DNA of 64,000 bases from contig NZ_LT962469.1 in NCBI RefSeq assembly GCF_900215725.1, positions 44,025 to 108,024 of the forward strand. Reading direction: 5' to 3'. Positions 40,958-50,669 of the stretch are shown here, in pieces. The DNA is from Ezakiella peruensis. Lineage in GTDB: Bacteria > Bacillota > Clostridia > Tissierellales > Peptoniphilaceae. Each line of letters starts with the position of its first letter. Within the stretch, counting starts at the first letter, position 1. The translations under genes and the position numbers were made by a program. The notes under the pieces are model-generated. The model saw only the letters and a program-made list of their open reading frames with translations. It did no database searches and had not been told where the DNA came from.

Positions 40958-41530
40958 ATGCATAAAGAAAAGAAAAGTTTTTTAAATTATAATACACTGA
41001 GAGGCAGGCTTATATTTGCAATTGTATTTGGCTTGGCAATCATAATAGGCATAAAGATTATAGATACCGAAACCCTTCACAATATTAATTTAGATTTGCA
41101 AAATAAGGCTGTTGGAAAATATTTAGATGCAATGAGCATATTCGTATTTGTCTATGGAGTTATGTTTTCGCTTTATGGTGCTATGGGGATATATGATGCT
41201 ATGACCTATATTACTTCTGAAAAAGCCTATGCACCCAAAGTATTGTTTTTTCTTATAGGAATACTTGGATTTTTACAAGGCTTAACTGGGACTGATATGA
41301 TAGTTAGACTACTGCAGATGAATGGTATGTTAGTTCAAAGGCATGCAAATATATTTTCAGGCATATACTTATTTACACCAGCTATAAAGTGTCTGATATA
41401 CTCACTTATAATGTATGTTATAAGGCTTTCCACAGATTATTTTAATAGAAAAAAATATGAGAAGTTGATGGAAGAAAATCAGGAAATGAGAGATAGAAAG
41501 AAACAACTAGAAGAATTTCTTTATAAATAA
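40958..41530 (+). CDS. Four-helix membrane protein of unknown function
   Basis: 190 residues. Hydrophobic segments near 18-35, 62-85, 95-115 and 140-160, then a charged C-terminal coiled coil (RKKYEKLMEENQEMRDRKKQ). Likely controlled by the divergent MocR-type regulator. Family not recognised. Confidence 0.65.
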   Translation: MHKEKKSFLNYNTLRGRLIFAIVFGLAIIIGIKIIDTETLHNINLDLQNKAVGKYLDAMSIFVFVYGVMFSLYGAMGIYDAMTYITSEKAYAPKVLFFLIGILGFLQGLTGTDMIVRLLQMNGMLVQRHANIFSGIYLFTPAIKCLIYSLIMYVIRLSTDYFNRKKYEKLMEENQEMRDRKKQLEEFLYK

Positions 41531-41588
41531 GATGTTATTTAAAACACAAAATAAAAATTAATAAAATAAAAAAAAGAGGAGGAAGATC

Positions 41589-41933
41589 TTGAATAAGGTT
41601 CTCAACACTAAGAAAATATTATTAATTTTATTTCTTGGATTTTTGCTTGGAGTGTTTTTTAGGGCACTCCAAGCTTATCCATCACTAAGTTTAGACTTGG
41701 TAGAGATAGATTTGACTAATAATTCAGAGATTTTACAGATTATGAAGTCTAATACGAATTTATTTTTTGAAAAATATGAAGAGAATTATTTTTCAAATTT
41801 TTTTAGGCTTTTCAATAAAAATCAAAAACATACTTATGAACTAGATCCAGTAAGTAATGGAAATGATTTTCTAAAGATAAGTTTAGGTGAATATTTACTT
41901 TATATTCCGGCGGAGGTTCATAATGAGAGGTAA
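41589..41933 (+). CDS. Secreted or membrane-anchored hypothetical protein
   Basis: 114 residues from a TTG start behind GAGGAGG. One N-terminal hydrophobic segment (ILLILFLGFLLGVFF) precedes an extracytoplasmic domain. Its end overlaps the next gene by 11 nt. Function unknown. Confidence 0.6.
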   Translation: MNKVLNTKKILLILFLGFLLGVFFRALQAYPSLSLDLVEIDLTNNSEILQIMKSNTNLFFEKYEENYFSNFFRLFNKNQKHTYELDPVSNGNDFLKISLGEYLLYIPAEVHNER

Positions 41934-42339
41934 AGATTTAGCGACTATTATTCTTTTGTTTATCATATCTTGTTTGTTAGGTTTTATAGTTACTCCTGAA
42001 AAGGGGATTAAGCTTTTAGAAAAAACTCAGACTGAGGTGAATTTAAATCCTAGTGAAATAAAAGAAGTGCAGGCTCATCTAATAAATTTAAAGAGATTCT
42101 TATACAACAGAGAAGAGGAATATAAATCTGAAGTATCTACAAAAATTTTAAGCGAAAATCTTGCAAAATCAAGTAATTGGGAAAAAATAAAAGACAATAA
42201 AAAAATTAATGATTTTGTTGCTGATGCCTGTTCTGTTGCTCTTAAATCTTTGAGAAATAAGGACAAAATAAAAGCTATGACCTTAATAAAGATAAAATAC
42301 AATGGAGTTAATATATCATTTCCAATTGCATGTAGATAA
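41923..42339 (+). CDS. Single-pass membrane or secreted hypothetical protein
   Basis: 138 residues. The N-terminal segment DLATIILLFIISCLLGFIV is a membrane anchor, possibly lipidated at Cys. The remainder is helical and charged. GGAGGT precedes ATG 41923. Its layout resembles the preceding gene, and the two probably work together. Confidence 0.6.
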   Translation: MRGKDLATIILLFIISCLLGFIVTPEKGIKLLEKTQTEVNLNPSEIKEVQAHLINLKRFLYNREEEYKSEVSTKILSENLAKSSNWEKIKDNKKINDFVADACSVALKSLRNKDKIKAMTLIKIKYNGVNISFPIACR

Positions 42340-42370
42340 ATATACTTAAAAACAATATCAAACCCACAAA

Positions 42371-42402
42371 AAAAGACCAAGTCGCACTTGGTCTTTCTTT
42401 TT
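42371..42402. terminator. Bidirectional terminator
   Basis: AAAGACCAAGT / CGC / ACTTGGTCTTT with T-rich flanks, between convergent genes. Confidence 0.85.
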
Positions 42403-42405
42403 GTC

Positions 42406-43422
42406 TTAATTAAATAAGTCTGCCGGTGTGTCTGCTGGTAGGATATAGACTTCTACCTGCCTTCTACCGAATTGGAAGCATTCGCTGACTGTGTTCATAA
42501 ATAGGTCGATCTTCATGCCCTTGATTGCTCCGCCTGTGTCTTCTGCAATCGCATATCCGTAGTCAGGAATGTCTGGGTTCAAGCTCTTTACATAAAGCTT
42601 GGTGCCTAGTGGTATAACCCTTGGGTCTACCGCTACTGTTCCTCTTCTTGCTCTGGTGCCTGAGGCTGTAATTCCATAGCCGCGATCTCCTGGGCGTTTA
42701 CCAGTTGATAATGGGCCTGCCTCATAAGCGGTTGCATTCATCACATACTTGCGTGAAGCTCCGCGTGTTAGCACTTCTGCCTTACTTTCTTTTGACTTCA
42801 TTGGTACTTCTATTATTTGAGGCACAGCCTCTTTGATAATTTCTTCTTTTAATACTACGCTGCCCCTTACAATACCGTTTACGATTTTGTTTTTCAGCGT
42901 AACTTTCTTTTCGCCAGGCACACCCTTTTGGATGGTAACCTCGGACTTTAAAATTGGATTTGTGCTTTCGCGTTTTAAGACCACAAATTCTTTTGGCATT
43001 GTTACTTCTTTGATTTCTTCACGAATTCTAAAGATATTTACAATGCTATCTGTAGGTACTTCGTCTAGGCCTGGGACTGTTAGGTCATCCTCTCCCAGCT
43101 CGATGTTTAGGTAGGCGAGCATTTCTCCAACGGTTCTGTTTGGAACTTTGACCCTGGAGCCCTTGCTATCGTCCTTTAAATAAATTTCAATCAGAGGTTC
43201 GAGCTCGTACACCTGATTGGCTTTAAATTCTTTTTGTTCTTTTATAATGAAGTCGGGGTAGTTTTGTTTTACAAACGCTTGGAGTTCTTCGTAAGATTCT
43301 ACTTTGGTAAATACTTTGAATTTACCTTGCATTAGAACCACGTCTTTCTTTTCAGCGGCGTAAACGACGCTGGATGTTAAAATTAGAAAGAATAGAACTC
43401 TAAATATTTTTCGAAAATTCAT
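42406..43422 (-). CDS. Secreted G5/3D-domain cell-wall protein (YabE/Rpf-like)
   Basis: 338 residues. Signal peptide (IFRVLFFLILTSSVVYA), DUF348-type repeats (about 30-150), a G5 domain (about 150-215, EEIIKEAVPQIIEVP) and a C-terminal 3D domain (about 225-335). The three Asp residues are in AVDPRVIPLGTKLYV, AEDTGG and KIDLF. This is the lytic transglycosylase-like fold of stationary-phase and resuscitation proteins that act on peptidoglycan. A ribosome site precedes the ATG. Confidence 0.88.
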   Translation of the reverse strand: MNFRKIFRVLFFLILTSSVVYAAEKKDVVLMQGKFKVFTKVESYEELQAFVKQNYPDFIIKEQKEFKANQVYELEPLIEIYLKDDSKGSRVKVPNRTVGEMLAYLNIELGEDDLTVPGLDEVPTDSIVNIFRIREEIKEVTMPKEFVVLKRESTNPILKSEVTIQKGVPGEKKVTLKNKIVNGIVRGSVVLKEEIIKEAVPQIIEVPMKSKESKAEVLTRGASRKYVMNATAYEAGPLSTGKRPGDRGYGITASGTRARRGTVAVDPRVIPLGTKLYVKSLNPDIPDYGYAIAEDTGGAIKGMKIDLFMNTVSECFQFGRRQVEVYILPADTPADLFN

Positions 43423-43573
43423 AACTTCCTCCTTAGGTCTTTTATTTTATACTTTTTTTGCTCTTTTGTCAAGTTGGAGGCTGATTGAGGGCTCGCAAAT
43501 GTGTTTACAATCACATCTAAACTTGATTTTATAAATTTTTTTTGCTATGATATATAAACTATAAGGAGGACTT

Positions 43574-45199
43574 ATGAAAGAAAAAGTTTACATCAGCGGT
43601 CATAGGAATCCAGATACAGATTCAATCTGTGCGGCTCTTGCCTATGCCGATTTAAAAAATAAAATATCAGACTACCAGGCCGTGCCAATTCGCTTAGGGA
43701 CTATCAATCGCGAGACCCAGTTTGTCTTGGATTATTTTGGCGTGGACCAACCCATTTTTATGGACACAATCAAAAGCGAGGTCAGAGATTTAAAACTCGA
43801 CAGCCCCTTTATACTTAGCCCAGACACTTCCTGCGCCAAGGCTCTTGAATTTATGCAGGAGAAAAATGTCAATGTCTTTGCAGTGGACAGCGAAGAAAAA
43901 CTCATGGGCATTGTCTCCCTGTCAAATATTACCAAGAATTATATGGACGTGTGGAACGACAAAGTCCTTAGGAATTCCAATACGCCTTTTGAAAATATCG
44001 TCCAAGTTTTATCGGGCGAAACGGTTTACATGCCAGAAAAAATCAGAGACTTAAATTCTATGAGAGTTTTTGCCATGAGCCTGCCCCACGCCCTCAAAAT
44101 TATCGAGGAGGGGGACGTGGTTATCACAGGTAATAGGACTGACGTTCACGAACTCTGCGACAAAAAAATCTCTATCCTGATTATTTCTGGCGGCGGAGAA
44201 ATTGACGACGAATTATTGGCAGCCGCCAAGGCAAATGGAGTTGCCCTTATCAAAACCCAGTTCAATACCTTTATGGGATCCAGACTTTTGCCTCAAGCCG
44301 TCCCAATCGAAGCTGTAATGGCCAAGGAAAACTTGGTGACCTTCGGCTTGGACGACTTTGTTGACGAAGTTACGGCCAAGATGAGCGAGACCCGTTTTAG
44401 GTCTTATCCAGTTTTGGATGCCAAGGGAAAGGTTGTGGCAAGCATTTCCCGTTATCATTTGATTTCAACTGAGAAAAAGAAATTGATCCTGGTGGATCAC
44501 AACGAGCGCAACCAATCCATCCACGACATCCAAGACGCGACCATTATTGAAGTCATCGACCACCACAGGGTGGCAAATATAAATACAGAGGCGCCGATTT
44601 ATTTTAGGAATATGCCAGTCGGATCAACCTGTACAATTATCGCCAGCATCTACGGGGAAAAGGGCATTAGCCCATCAAAAGAAATTGCAGGACTCCTTTG
44701 CTCAGGGATAATTTCCGACACCCTTTTATTTAAATCGCCAACGGCAACCAATATCGACAGGATCATGCTTGACCGCATGGCAAAGATTGCAGGAATCGAT
44801 CCAGAGGACTACGCCAAGGCCATGTTTAAGGCCGGCACAAGTTTGGAAGGCAAGAGGCCGACCGATTTATTGAACGAAGACGTCAAAGAGTTTACCATCG
44901 AAGGCCACAAGATGCACATAGGCCAAGTCATGACCATGGACATGGACAGCCTGGAAAAAATAAAGGCCCAGTTACTGGTCGCCATGGAAGACCGTCGCAA
45001 GGCAGACGGCGATGATTTAAATATCTTTATACTGACAGATATCTTAAAGGAAAATTCTAAAATCCTAGTTGTGGGCGACCAAGGAGAAAAAATCGCCAAA
45101 GCCTTCGGCCAAGAATTAAAAGAAAACGAATTCGACGCACCCGGAGTTCTCTCCCGTAAAAAACAAGTCGTCCCAGTCGTCGGCAAGGCGCTTGCATAA
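43574..45199 (+). CDS. ppaC: CBS/DRTGG-domain family II inorganic pyrophosphatase
   Basis: 541 residues. The DHH domain begins GHRNPDTDSI (9-18). Two CBS domains with a DRTGG domain between them occupy about 65-300. The DHH motif IEVIDHHRV is near residue 327 and SGIISDTLLFKSPTAT near 385, followed by DHHA2. Mn/Co-dependent hydrolysis of pyrophosphate is regulated by adenine nucleotides at the CBS sites and by diadenosine polyphosphates in this form. AAGGAGG precedes the ATG. It is monocistronic. Confidence 0.92.
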   Translation: MKEKVYISGHRNPDTDSICAALAYADLKNKISDYQAVPIRLGTINRETQFVLDYFGVDQPIFMDTIKSEVRDLKLDSPFILSPDTSCAKALEFMQEKNVNVFAVDSEEKLMGIVSLSNITKNYMDVWNDKVLRNSNTPFENIVQVLSGETVYMPEKIRDLNSMRVFAMSLPHALKIIEEGDVVITGNRTDVHELCDKKISILIISGGGEIDDELLAAAKANGVALIKTQFNTFMGSRLLPQAVPIEAVMAKENLVTFGLDDFVDEVTAKMSETRFRSYPVLDAKGKVVASISRYHLISTEKKKLILVDHNERNQSIHDIQDATIIEVIDHHRVANINTEAPIYFRNMPVGSTCTIIASIYGEKGISPSKEIAGLLCSGIISDTLLFKSPTATNIDRIMLDRMAKIAGIDPEDYAKAMFKAGTSLEGKRPTDLLNEDVKEFTIEGHKMHIGQVMTMDMDSLEKIKAQLLVAMEDRRKADGDDLNIFILTDILKENSKILVVGDQGEKIAKAFGQELKENEFDAPGVLSRKKQVVPVVGKALA

Positions 45200-45217
45200 A
45201 ATAAAATAGAATTTCAA

Positions 45218-45247
45218 ACCACGCTCAAATAGCAGCGTGGTTTTTTA
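45218..45247 (+). terminator. Terminator of the pyrophosphatase gene
   Basis: AACCACGCT/AGCGTGGTT followed by T6. Confidence 0.88.
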
Positions 45248-45405
45248 ATGCAAATACATATATAATAAGAAGAAAGAATTTATATTTACTCATGTGAATG
45301 TATAAAAATGTTATATAAGAGTTTAAGAGGGGTAGATAATAGCTAAGAACGATTTATTCCGTTAAAAGAAAAGCCAAGAAAATTAGAGGAGGAATTAGCT
45401 CAGCC

Positions 45406-46506
45406 ATGAAAAAGAAAATTGCTCTTGTTTTACTAATCACAATACTATTAATATCCTGCGGAAAAAATTCAGGAGACCAGGCGGCACTGGATGAGTTTGA
45501 AGTCCTTGATATAAATATTAATGGACTCAGTGAATCTGAGGCAAGTCGAAAGGCCGGCGCATATATTTCTGAAAAATATCCCAGGGACGACTATGAATTT
45601 AAAGAAGAAAATAAAATTTCCAAGGTCATAGACATAGATGTCGACCCTATAAAATCCATTGCTGGATTTAGGATTACTGACCAGGAGATTATTATTCTGG
45701 ACCAAGAGGCCAAGGATATAAAGATTTTAGATTTGCAGGGGCAAGTCTTGAAGACGATTGCGAGCGAGGACATGGGCTCTGCATATTTTAGCGACCCAAG
45801 TGCCTTTTACTTTGATGAGGAAGAAGGGCTTTATTATATTTTGGATAATGGGGAGATTTTTGATAAAAAGATTATAAGAGCTGATGAAAATTTTAATTTT
45901 GTAGACGAGATTAAATTGCAAATCTTCAAAGAGAAAGCAAGTGGAAGATCTTTTGACTCCATAGCCCACTACAAGGATAAGATTTACATATCAACACATT
46001 CTGCTAGTGAAAGCGTGATGGCCATTATATCCATAGATAAGGATGGCAAGGAAAAGATGTACGATCAAAGATTTGGTGGTTTTTTAAAAGTGGCTGATGG
46101 AAAATTATATGCAGTCCAGACCTTGAAGGGTTTTAAGTATGGAAAGAAAATAAAATCTGCTTACAAAAATTCTCGTGAATATGAGACCTATGGCCGGTGC
46201 GGGGATGCTATTTATCTGGTGGAAGAAGATAAAATGCAAAAATTATACGACCTGCCAAGTCATTCATCCTTTACGGACCTAGTTAAAAAAGGAGATTCTT
46301 ATTATCTATCAAGCGGGAGTACTTCTTATCTGCACGAGTTTAAAAGCTCAACAGAAGGCTTAGAATATATTAGAAGTCTTACAGATTTTTTGGGCATTCC
46401 CAAAAAGAATATTGACAAGCGATTTTTAATGCAAGACTATGAGGGAGGTCTTGCCTTGTGTGACTCTGAAATGAAGAAGATTTATATAATAGATTTAGCT
46501 GAGTGA
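45406..46506 (+). CDS. Beta-propeller lipoprotein, paralogue 1 of 3
   Basis: 366 residues. Lipoprotein signal ALVLLITILLISCGKN (Cys at about 18). The mature part has repeated four-strand blades of the 6-bladed propeller type (EIIILDQEAKDIKILDLQGQ, YYILDNGEIFDKKIIRADEN) and ends KIYIIDLAE. GAGGAGG is upstream. It is the first of a tandem triplet followed by a thioredoxin-like lipoprotein and two permeases in one orientation with short gaps, so probably one operon. Ligand unknown. Confidence 0.72.
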   Translation: MKKKIALVLLITILLISCGKNSGDQAALDEFEVLDININGLSESEASRKAGAYISEKYPRDDYEFKEENKISKVIDIDVDPIKSIAGFRITDQEIIILDQEAKDIKILDLQGQVLKTIASEDMGSAYFSDPSAFYFDEEEGLYYILDNGEIFDKKIIRADENFNFVDEIKLQIFKEKASGRSFDSIAHYKDKIYISTHSASESVMAIISIDKDGKEKMYDQRFGGFLKVADGKLYAVQTLKGFKYGKKIKSAYKNSREYETYGRCGDAIYLVEEDKMQKLYDLPSHSSFTDLVKKGDSYYLSSGSTSYLHEFKSSTEGLEYIRSLTDFLGIPKKNIDKRFLMQDYEGGLALCDSEMKKIYIIDLAE

Positions 46507-46516
46507 TAGGTAGGTA

Positions 46517-47602
46517 ATGATGAAAAAGAAAATTGCAATTGTTTTACTAATCACAATATTATTAATATCCTGCGGGAAAAACCCTGGAGACCAGGCGGCG
46601 CTGAATGAATTTGAAGTGCTAGACGTAGATGAAAACTTGTCACTTGAAGAAAGTTTAAAAGTTGCTAGCAGGCTTGTTGATGAAAAATATCCCCTCAATG
46701 AACCTGATTTTAAAATATCTGATTATATAACAGATGAAATAGACTTAAAAAAATCTGGCCTTAAATCTATTGCTGGAATTATAACAAGCGATGATTATAT
46801 TGTTGTACTTGATAAAGAAGATAATAATATTAAAATACTAAACTGGAATGGTGAACTCTTGAGAACTGTTGGCAAACTAGGCTCGGGAAACATGGAGTTT
46901 AAAGCACCTACTGATTTTTATTATGAGGACGGTAAATATTATATACTTGACTATGAAAACAACAGAGTTGTCATTACTGATGAAGATTTTAATTTAATAA
47001 AAAATCTAGACATAGGATTATTAAAAGAAATATCTAAGCTAAATGCTTTTGATTCTATTGTAAAATATGATGATGCACTATACTTAGCTCAAACAAAAGG
47101 CAGAGAAAAAACTATGGCTATAATAAGCGTAGATATGGATGGCAATGAAAAGTTATATGACCAGAAGTTCGGCGGATTCTTGAAGGTGGTCGATGATAAA
47201 CTTTATGCAGTTCAGAATCACAAAGGATTTAAGTATGGAAAAGAAGTTAATTCAAGCATAGGTACTCATGATAATGAATACTGGTCTCAATGTGGGGATG
47301 CAATATATTTAGTTGCTGATGATAAAATGACCAAACTTTATGATTTGCCTACAAGATCAACATTTTCTGATTTGTTAAAGATTGGTGACTCATACTATAT
47401 GGCCAGCACCAGCTATGGTTTTGTAAATGAATTTGCAATAGAAAAGGGGAAAATAGAATATAAGAGGACAATAACAAGGCAGATATTAAGCGAATCAGAT
47501 AGAACTATTGTAAAAAGGTTTAGAATGCAGGAACACGATGGAAAAATTATTTTATCAGATAATCAAGAAATTAAGATTTATATAATAGATTTAACTGAAT
47601 GA
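46517..47602 (+). CDS. Beta-propeller lipoprotein, paralogue 2 of 3
   Basis: 361 residues. The signal peptide and first 15 mature residues (SCGKNPGDQAALNEFEVLD) are almost the same as those of its neighbours even at the DNA level, whereas the blades have diverged. The block DQKFGGFLKVVDDKLYAVQN is conserved in all three. It starts 10 nt after the previous stop codon. Confidence 0.72.
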   Translation: MMKKKIAIVLLITILLISCGKNPGDQAALNEFEVLDVDENLSLEESLKVASRLVDEKYPLNEPDFKISDYITDEIDLKKSGLKSIAGIITSDDYIVVLDKEDNNIKILNWNGELLRTVGKLGSGNMEFKAPTDFYYEDGKYYILDYENNRVVITDEDFNLIKNLDIGLLKEISKLNAFDSIVKYDDALYLAQTKGREKTMAIISVDMDGNEKLYDQKFGGFLKVVDDKLYAVQNHKGFKYGKEVNSSIGTHDNEYWSQCGDAIYLVADDKMTKLYDLPTRSTFSDLLKIGDSYYMASTSYGFVNEFAIEKGKIEYKRTITRQILSESDRTIVKRFRMQEHDGKIILSDNQEIKIYIIDLTE

Positions 47603-47615
47603 TAGGGAGGTAATT

Positions 47616-48710
47616 ATGAAAAAGAAAATTGCAATTGCTTTACTAATCACAATACTATTAATATCCTGCGGGAAAAACTCTGGAGACCAGGCGGCGTTGG
47701 ATGAATTTGAAGTTTTAGATATCAATGTGGATGGACTGTCTGATGATGAGGCTTATAATCTTGCATATAGAATAACTGATGAGAAATATCCAGTAGGGGA
47801 CTATGAATTTAATATAGAGGACAAGATAAAGAAAACTATTGACTTAAGCAAGTCAAATTTGAAACTGATTGCAGATTTTATGGCAAGACCTGATGAGATT
47901 ATTATTTTAGATCAAGAAGATAATAACATTAAAGTGATTGATTGGGATGGGAATTTAATCAAAACAATTGGCAAACTGGGTTCTGGAGAAGTTGAGTTTA
48001 AGAAGCCAGCTGCATTTTATTATGATGAAGATAGTGGATACTACTATATTGTGGATGATGGCAATGGAAGAGTAGTTGTTTTAGACACGGATTTTAATTT
48101 TGTGAAAAATATAGATGTAAAGTTTTTAAAAGAAAAGTCATCGTTAAATGCTTGTAGTTCTATAGTTTTATATAAAGGCTCCTTATATTTATCTACGGCT
48201 TTTGCTCGGGAAGAATATATGACAATTTTAAAAATAGATCCAGATGGCAATGAAAAATTGTATGGTCAAAGATTTGGTGGCTTTTTAAAAGTTATTGATA
48301 ACAAGCTATATGCGGTTCAAAATCACAAGGGATTTAAATTTGGAGATAAGGACAGGCAGACTGGTAAGTACGATTATTCTATTTGGCCATCCTGTGGAGA
48401 TGCCTTATATCTTGTCGAAGAAGATGAGTTAAAAAAACTGTATGATTTCCCAACTCTGTCTAATTTTACAGACATGTTAAAGATAGGAGACTCATATTAT
48501 TTGCCGAGTGGCAGTTTTGGAATCTTGCACGAGTTTAAAGTTGTTGGCAATGAAATGCAATACCAAAAGAGCCTAACCCATCAGATGCTCGATGACTTTA
48601 AAAGTGGTGTATTTGTAGCAAGAAGATTTAAAATGCAGGAAATGGAAGGAAATATATTGTTGATGGATGCCGAGACAGATAAGATTTATATAATAGATTT
48701 AAGTAGGTAA
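47616..48710 (+). CDS. Beta-propeller lipoprotein, paralogue 3 of 3
   Basis: 364 residues with the same lipobox (LLISCGKN) and propeller layout, for example GNLIKTIGKLGSGEVEFKKP and FGGFLKVIDNKLYAVQNHKG. AGGGAGG precedes the ATG. The spacing of 13 nt to the previous gene and 4 nt to the next supports one transcript. Confidence 0.72.
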   Translation: MKKKIAIALLITILLISCGKNSGDQAALDEFEVLDINVDGLSDDEAYNLAYRITDEKYPVGDYEFNIEDKIKKTIDLSKSNLKLIADFMARPDEIIILDQEDNNIKVIDWDGNLIKTIGKLGSGEVEFKKPAAFYYDEDSGYYYIVDDGNGRVVVLDTDFNFVKNIDVKFLKEKSSLNACSSIVLYKGSLYLSTAFAREEYMTILKIDPDGNEKLYGQRFGGFLKVIDNKLYAVQNHKGFKFGDKDRQTGKYDYSIWPSCGDALYLVEEDELKKLYDFPTLSNFTDMLKIGDSYYLPSGSFGILHEFKVVGNEMQYQKSLTHQMLDDFKSGVFVARRFKMQEMEGNILLMDAETDKIYIIDLSR

Positions 48711-48714
48711 GACA

Positions 48715-49530
48715 ATGAGAGATAAAATTTTTTTGATAAGTTTGTTAATAATCATACTTTGTTTTTCAGCTTGCAAGGGCAGGCCTGCGAATTCCTATAC
48801 CAACTACGATTTGGTCTATGGGGATGAGTTTGCAGGTTTCGACATTTATGATGTGGATGGGAATTTGGCAGAATTACCTGAAAAGAGCCTTGCTGGGTTT
48901 TATGTGTCAAAGGGTTGCGGCTCTTGTGCCAGTGCCATTAGAAATATTGACCGATTTTCTAAGATATTTAAATCAGATGATTTGGATTATATTGTACTTT
49001 GGGAAGACGAGATTCCAAAAAATTTAATAAAAAAATATAATATTGAAGAGAATAGAAATTACAGTTTGGATGGCAAATCAAAATTATTTGGCATTACTCC
49101 CTCATATTTTATTTTGAAAGATGGTAAGGTTGATTTTCAAACGGAAGATATGGATATGTTTTTAAGGAAAATTTCTTCTGGAGATTATGAATCTAAGGAT
49201 AGACTGATTAAAAGGGTTAACAAGCTTATTGCTAATGAGTATGGAGCTAATGACAGTCCTAAGTTACTTTACTTTGCTATGGAGGGTTGCAATGATTGCA
49301 AAAAGGCAAATGAAGTTTTAGATGACAAGGATATTTTGGATAAATATGATATAATAAAGATGTATAGACCGTCAGATCCTGATGATGGTAGGTTGCTTGA
49401 CAAAGGTGGATTTTTAGCCGGTCTTTATGATGTTGACTGGTATCCAACATTTGTAAAAATTTATGAAGATGATTTTGAGATAATTAGGGAAGTTCCTATA
49501 GACCAGTTAAAGGATATGCTTTTAAAATAA
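48715..49530 (+). CDS. Lipoprotein with two thioredoxin-like domains
   Basis: 271 residues. Lipobox LCFSACKG. The first thioredoxin-like domain carries CGSC near residue 67 and the ITPSYFILKDG cis-Pro region; the second carries CNDC near 192 and WYPTFVKIY. Two CxxC sites on an exported lipoprotein suggest disulphide exchange at the cell surface, possibly for a peptide or protein handled by the neighbouring permeases. Confidence 0.72.
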   Translation: MRDKIFLISLLIIILCFSACKGRPANSYTNYDLVYGDEFAGFDIYDVDGNLAELPEKSLAGFYVSKGCGSCASAIRNIDRFSKIFKSDDLDYIVLWEDEIPKNLIKKYNIEENRNYSLDGKSKLFGITPSYFILKDGKVDFQTEDMDMFLRKISSGDYESKDRLIKRVNKLIANEYGANDSPKLLYFAMEGCNDCKKANEVLDDKDILDKYDIIKMYRPSDPDDGRLLDKGGFLAGLYDVDWYPTFVKIYEDDFEIIREVPIDQLKDMLLK

Positions 49531-49553
49531 GTACAATTTTAAAAGAGGTTATT

Positions 49554-50669
49554 ATGGAAAAGTTTAAATTTAGGATGGATAATTTGATAAAGAACATGGT
49601 TTACAATCGCAAGCTGACCATAGTGGTCCTTTTGACGGTTGTTATTTCCATGTTTTTTCCCTTTATGACCATTTCTAATTTGATGTACCAAGCCAGAGAG
49701 GACACCATGAAGGGCCTCTATCGTGAGGGTGATCTCAAGTTAAGTTATGTGGGCGAGTGCGTAGAGCCGGACGATTTTCGCGGAACTTTGGACAAGCTTT
49801 TTGACAGCCATGTGGATTATTTTTTTATAAGTCCAGTTTCTCCAGTTTCGGTTGCTGGACAAACTTTTGTCCATACGATCGCCGGCATTGATGAGGGCAT
49901 GGTTGAAAAGCCCATGCTGATTTTGGAGGGGAGGAATTTGACTGCAGAGGAAATAAAAAATGGGGCTGATGTGTGTTTGATTAGACCTACTGCAAAAGAA
50001 CTCTCCAATGTAAAGATCGGCGAATATGTTTCCTACAAGGGGAAAAAGCTGGAGGTCGTTGGCAAGTATTCCAGCAGGGATGTCTTTGCATATGTCGCTA
50101 TGCCAGCCAAGACTCTGGCAAAGATATCCAAGGGCAGCAGCCTTCAATATTATTTGCTCTTTACTGGTGTGGATGAAGATCCAGACCAAATTGTAAGTAC
50201 CATCAGAAAAAATATTGATGGAATTACTGCGGATAGGATAACGACTGCTGACTATAAAGAACTGGTCAAGCGGGAAGAGGAAGGGAAGTGGATGAATTTT
50301 AAATACAACATCCTAAGTGGGCTTTTGATTTCCTTTGTTTCCTTGGTGACCATAATTGCAATTTACATTGGCAGGCTCTTGCAAAACAAAAGAAATATTG
50401 GTATTAAACTTAGCCAGGGGTCAAGCAGGAGGGATATTTTGATAGATTCGATTTTGGAAGTCCTGATTTTTTCTCTCTTTGCCATTTTGGTAAATTCTCT
50501 TATATTTGCCTTTGGCACATCGTTTTTATCATCCTTTGTTCTCTTATACAAAGAGCCTTTGTTTTATTTGGTCTCCAGCTTGGTAGTTATTTTGCTTTCG
50601 GTTTTGCTGGGTCTAATTGGCGGGCTTTACGTCACCAGGTCTAGCGTTAGCGATATGGTAGGTGCATGA
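49554..50669 (+). CDS. FtsX/MacB-like permease 1
   Basis: 371 residues. One N-terminal span (LTIVVLLTVVISMFFPFMTI), an extracytoplasmic domain (about 45-245), and three C-terminal spans (FNILSGLLISFVSLVTIIA and following) with the FtsX-like segment NIGIKLSQGSSRRDIL. It is the membrane half of a MacB-type mechanotransmission transporter. No ATPase gene is adjacent in this operon. It overlaps permease 2 by 4 nt. Confidence 0.78.
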   Translation: MEKFKFRMDNLIKNMVYNRKLTIVVLLTVVISMFFPFMTISNLMYQAREDTMKGLYREGDLKLSYVGECVEPDDFRGTLDKLFDSHVDYFFISPVSPVSVAGQTFVHTIAGIDEGMVEKPMLILEGRNLTAEEIKNGADVCLIRPTAKELSNVKIGEYVSYKGKKLEVVGKYSSRDVFAYVAMPAKTLAKISKGSSLQYYLLFTGVDEDPDQIVSTIRKNIDGITADRITTADYKELVKREEEGKWMNFKYNILSGLLISFVSLVTIIAIYIGRLLQNKRNIGIKLSQGSSRRDILIDSILEVLIFSLFAILVNSLIFAFGTSFLSSFVLLYKEPLFYLVSSLVVILLSVLLGLIGGLYVTRSSVSDMVGA

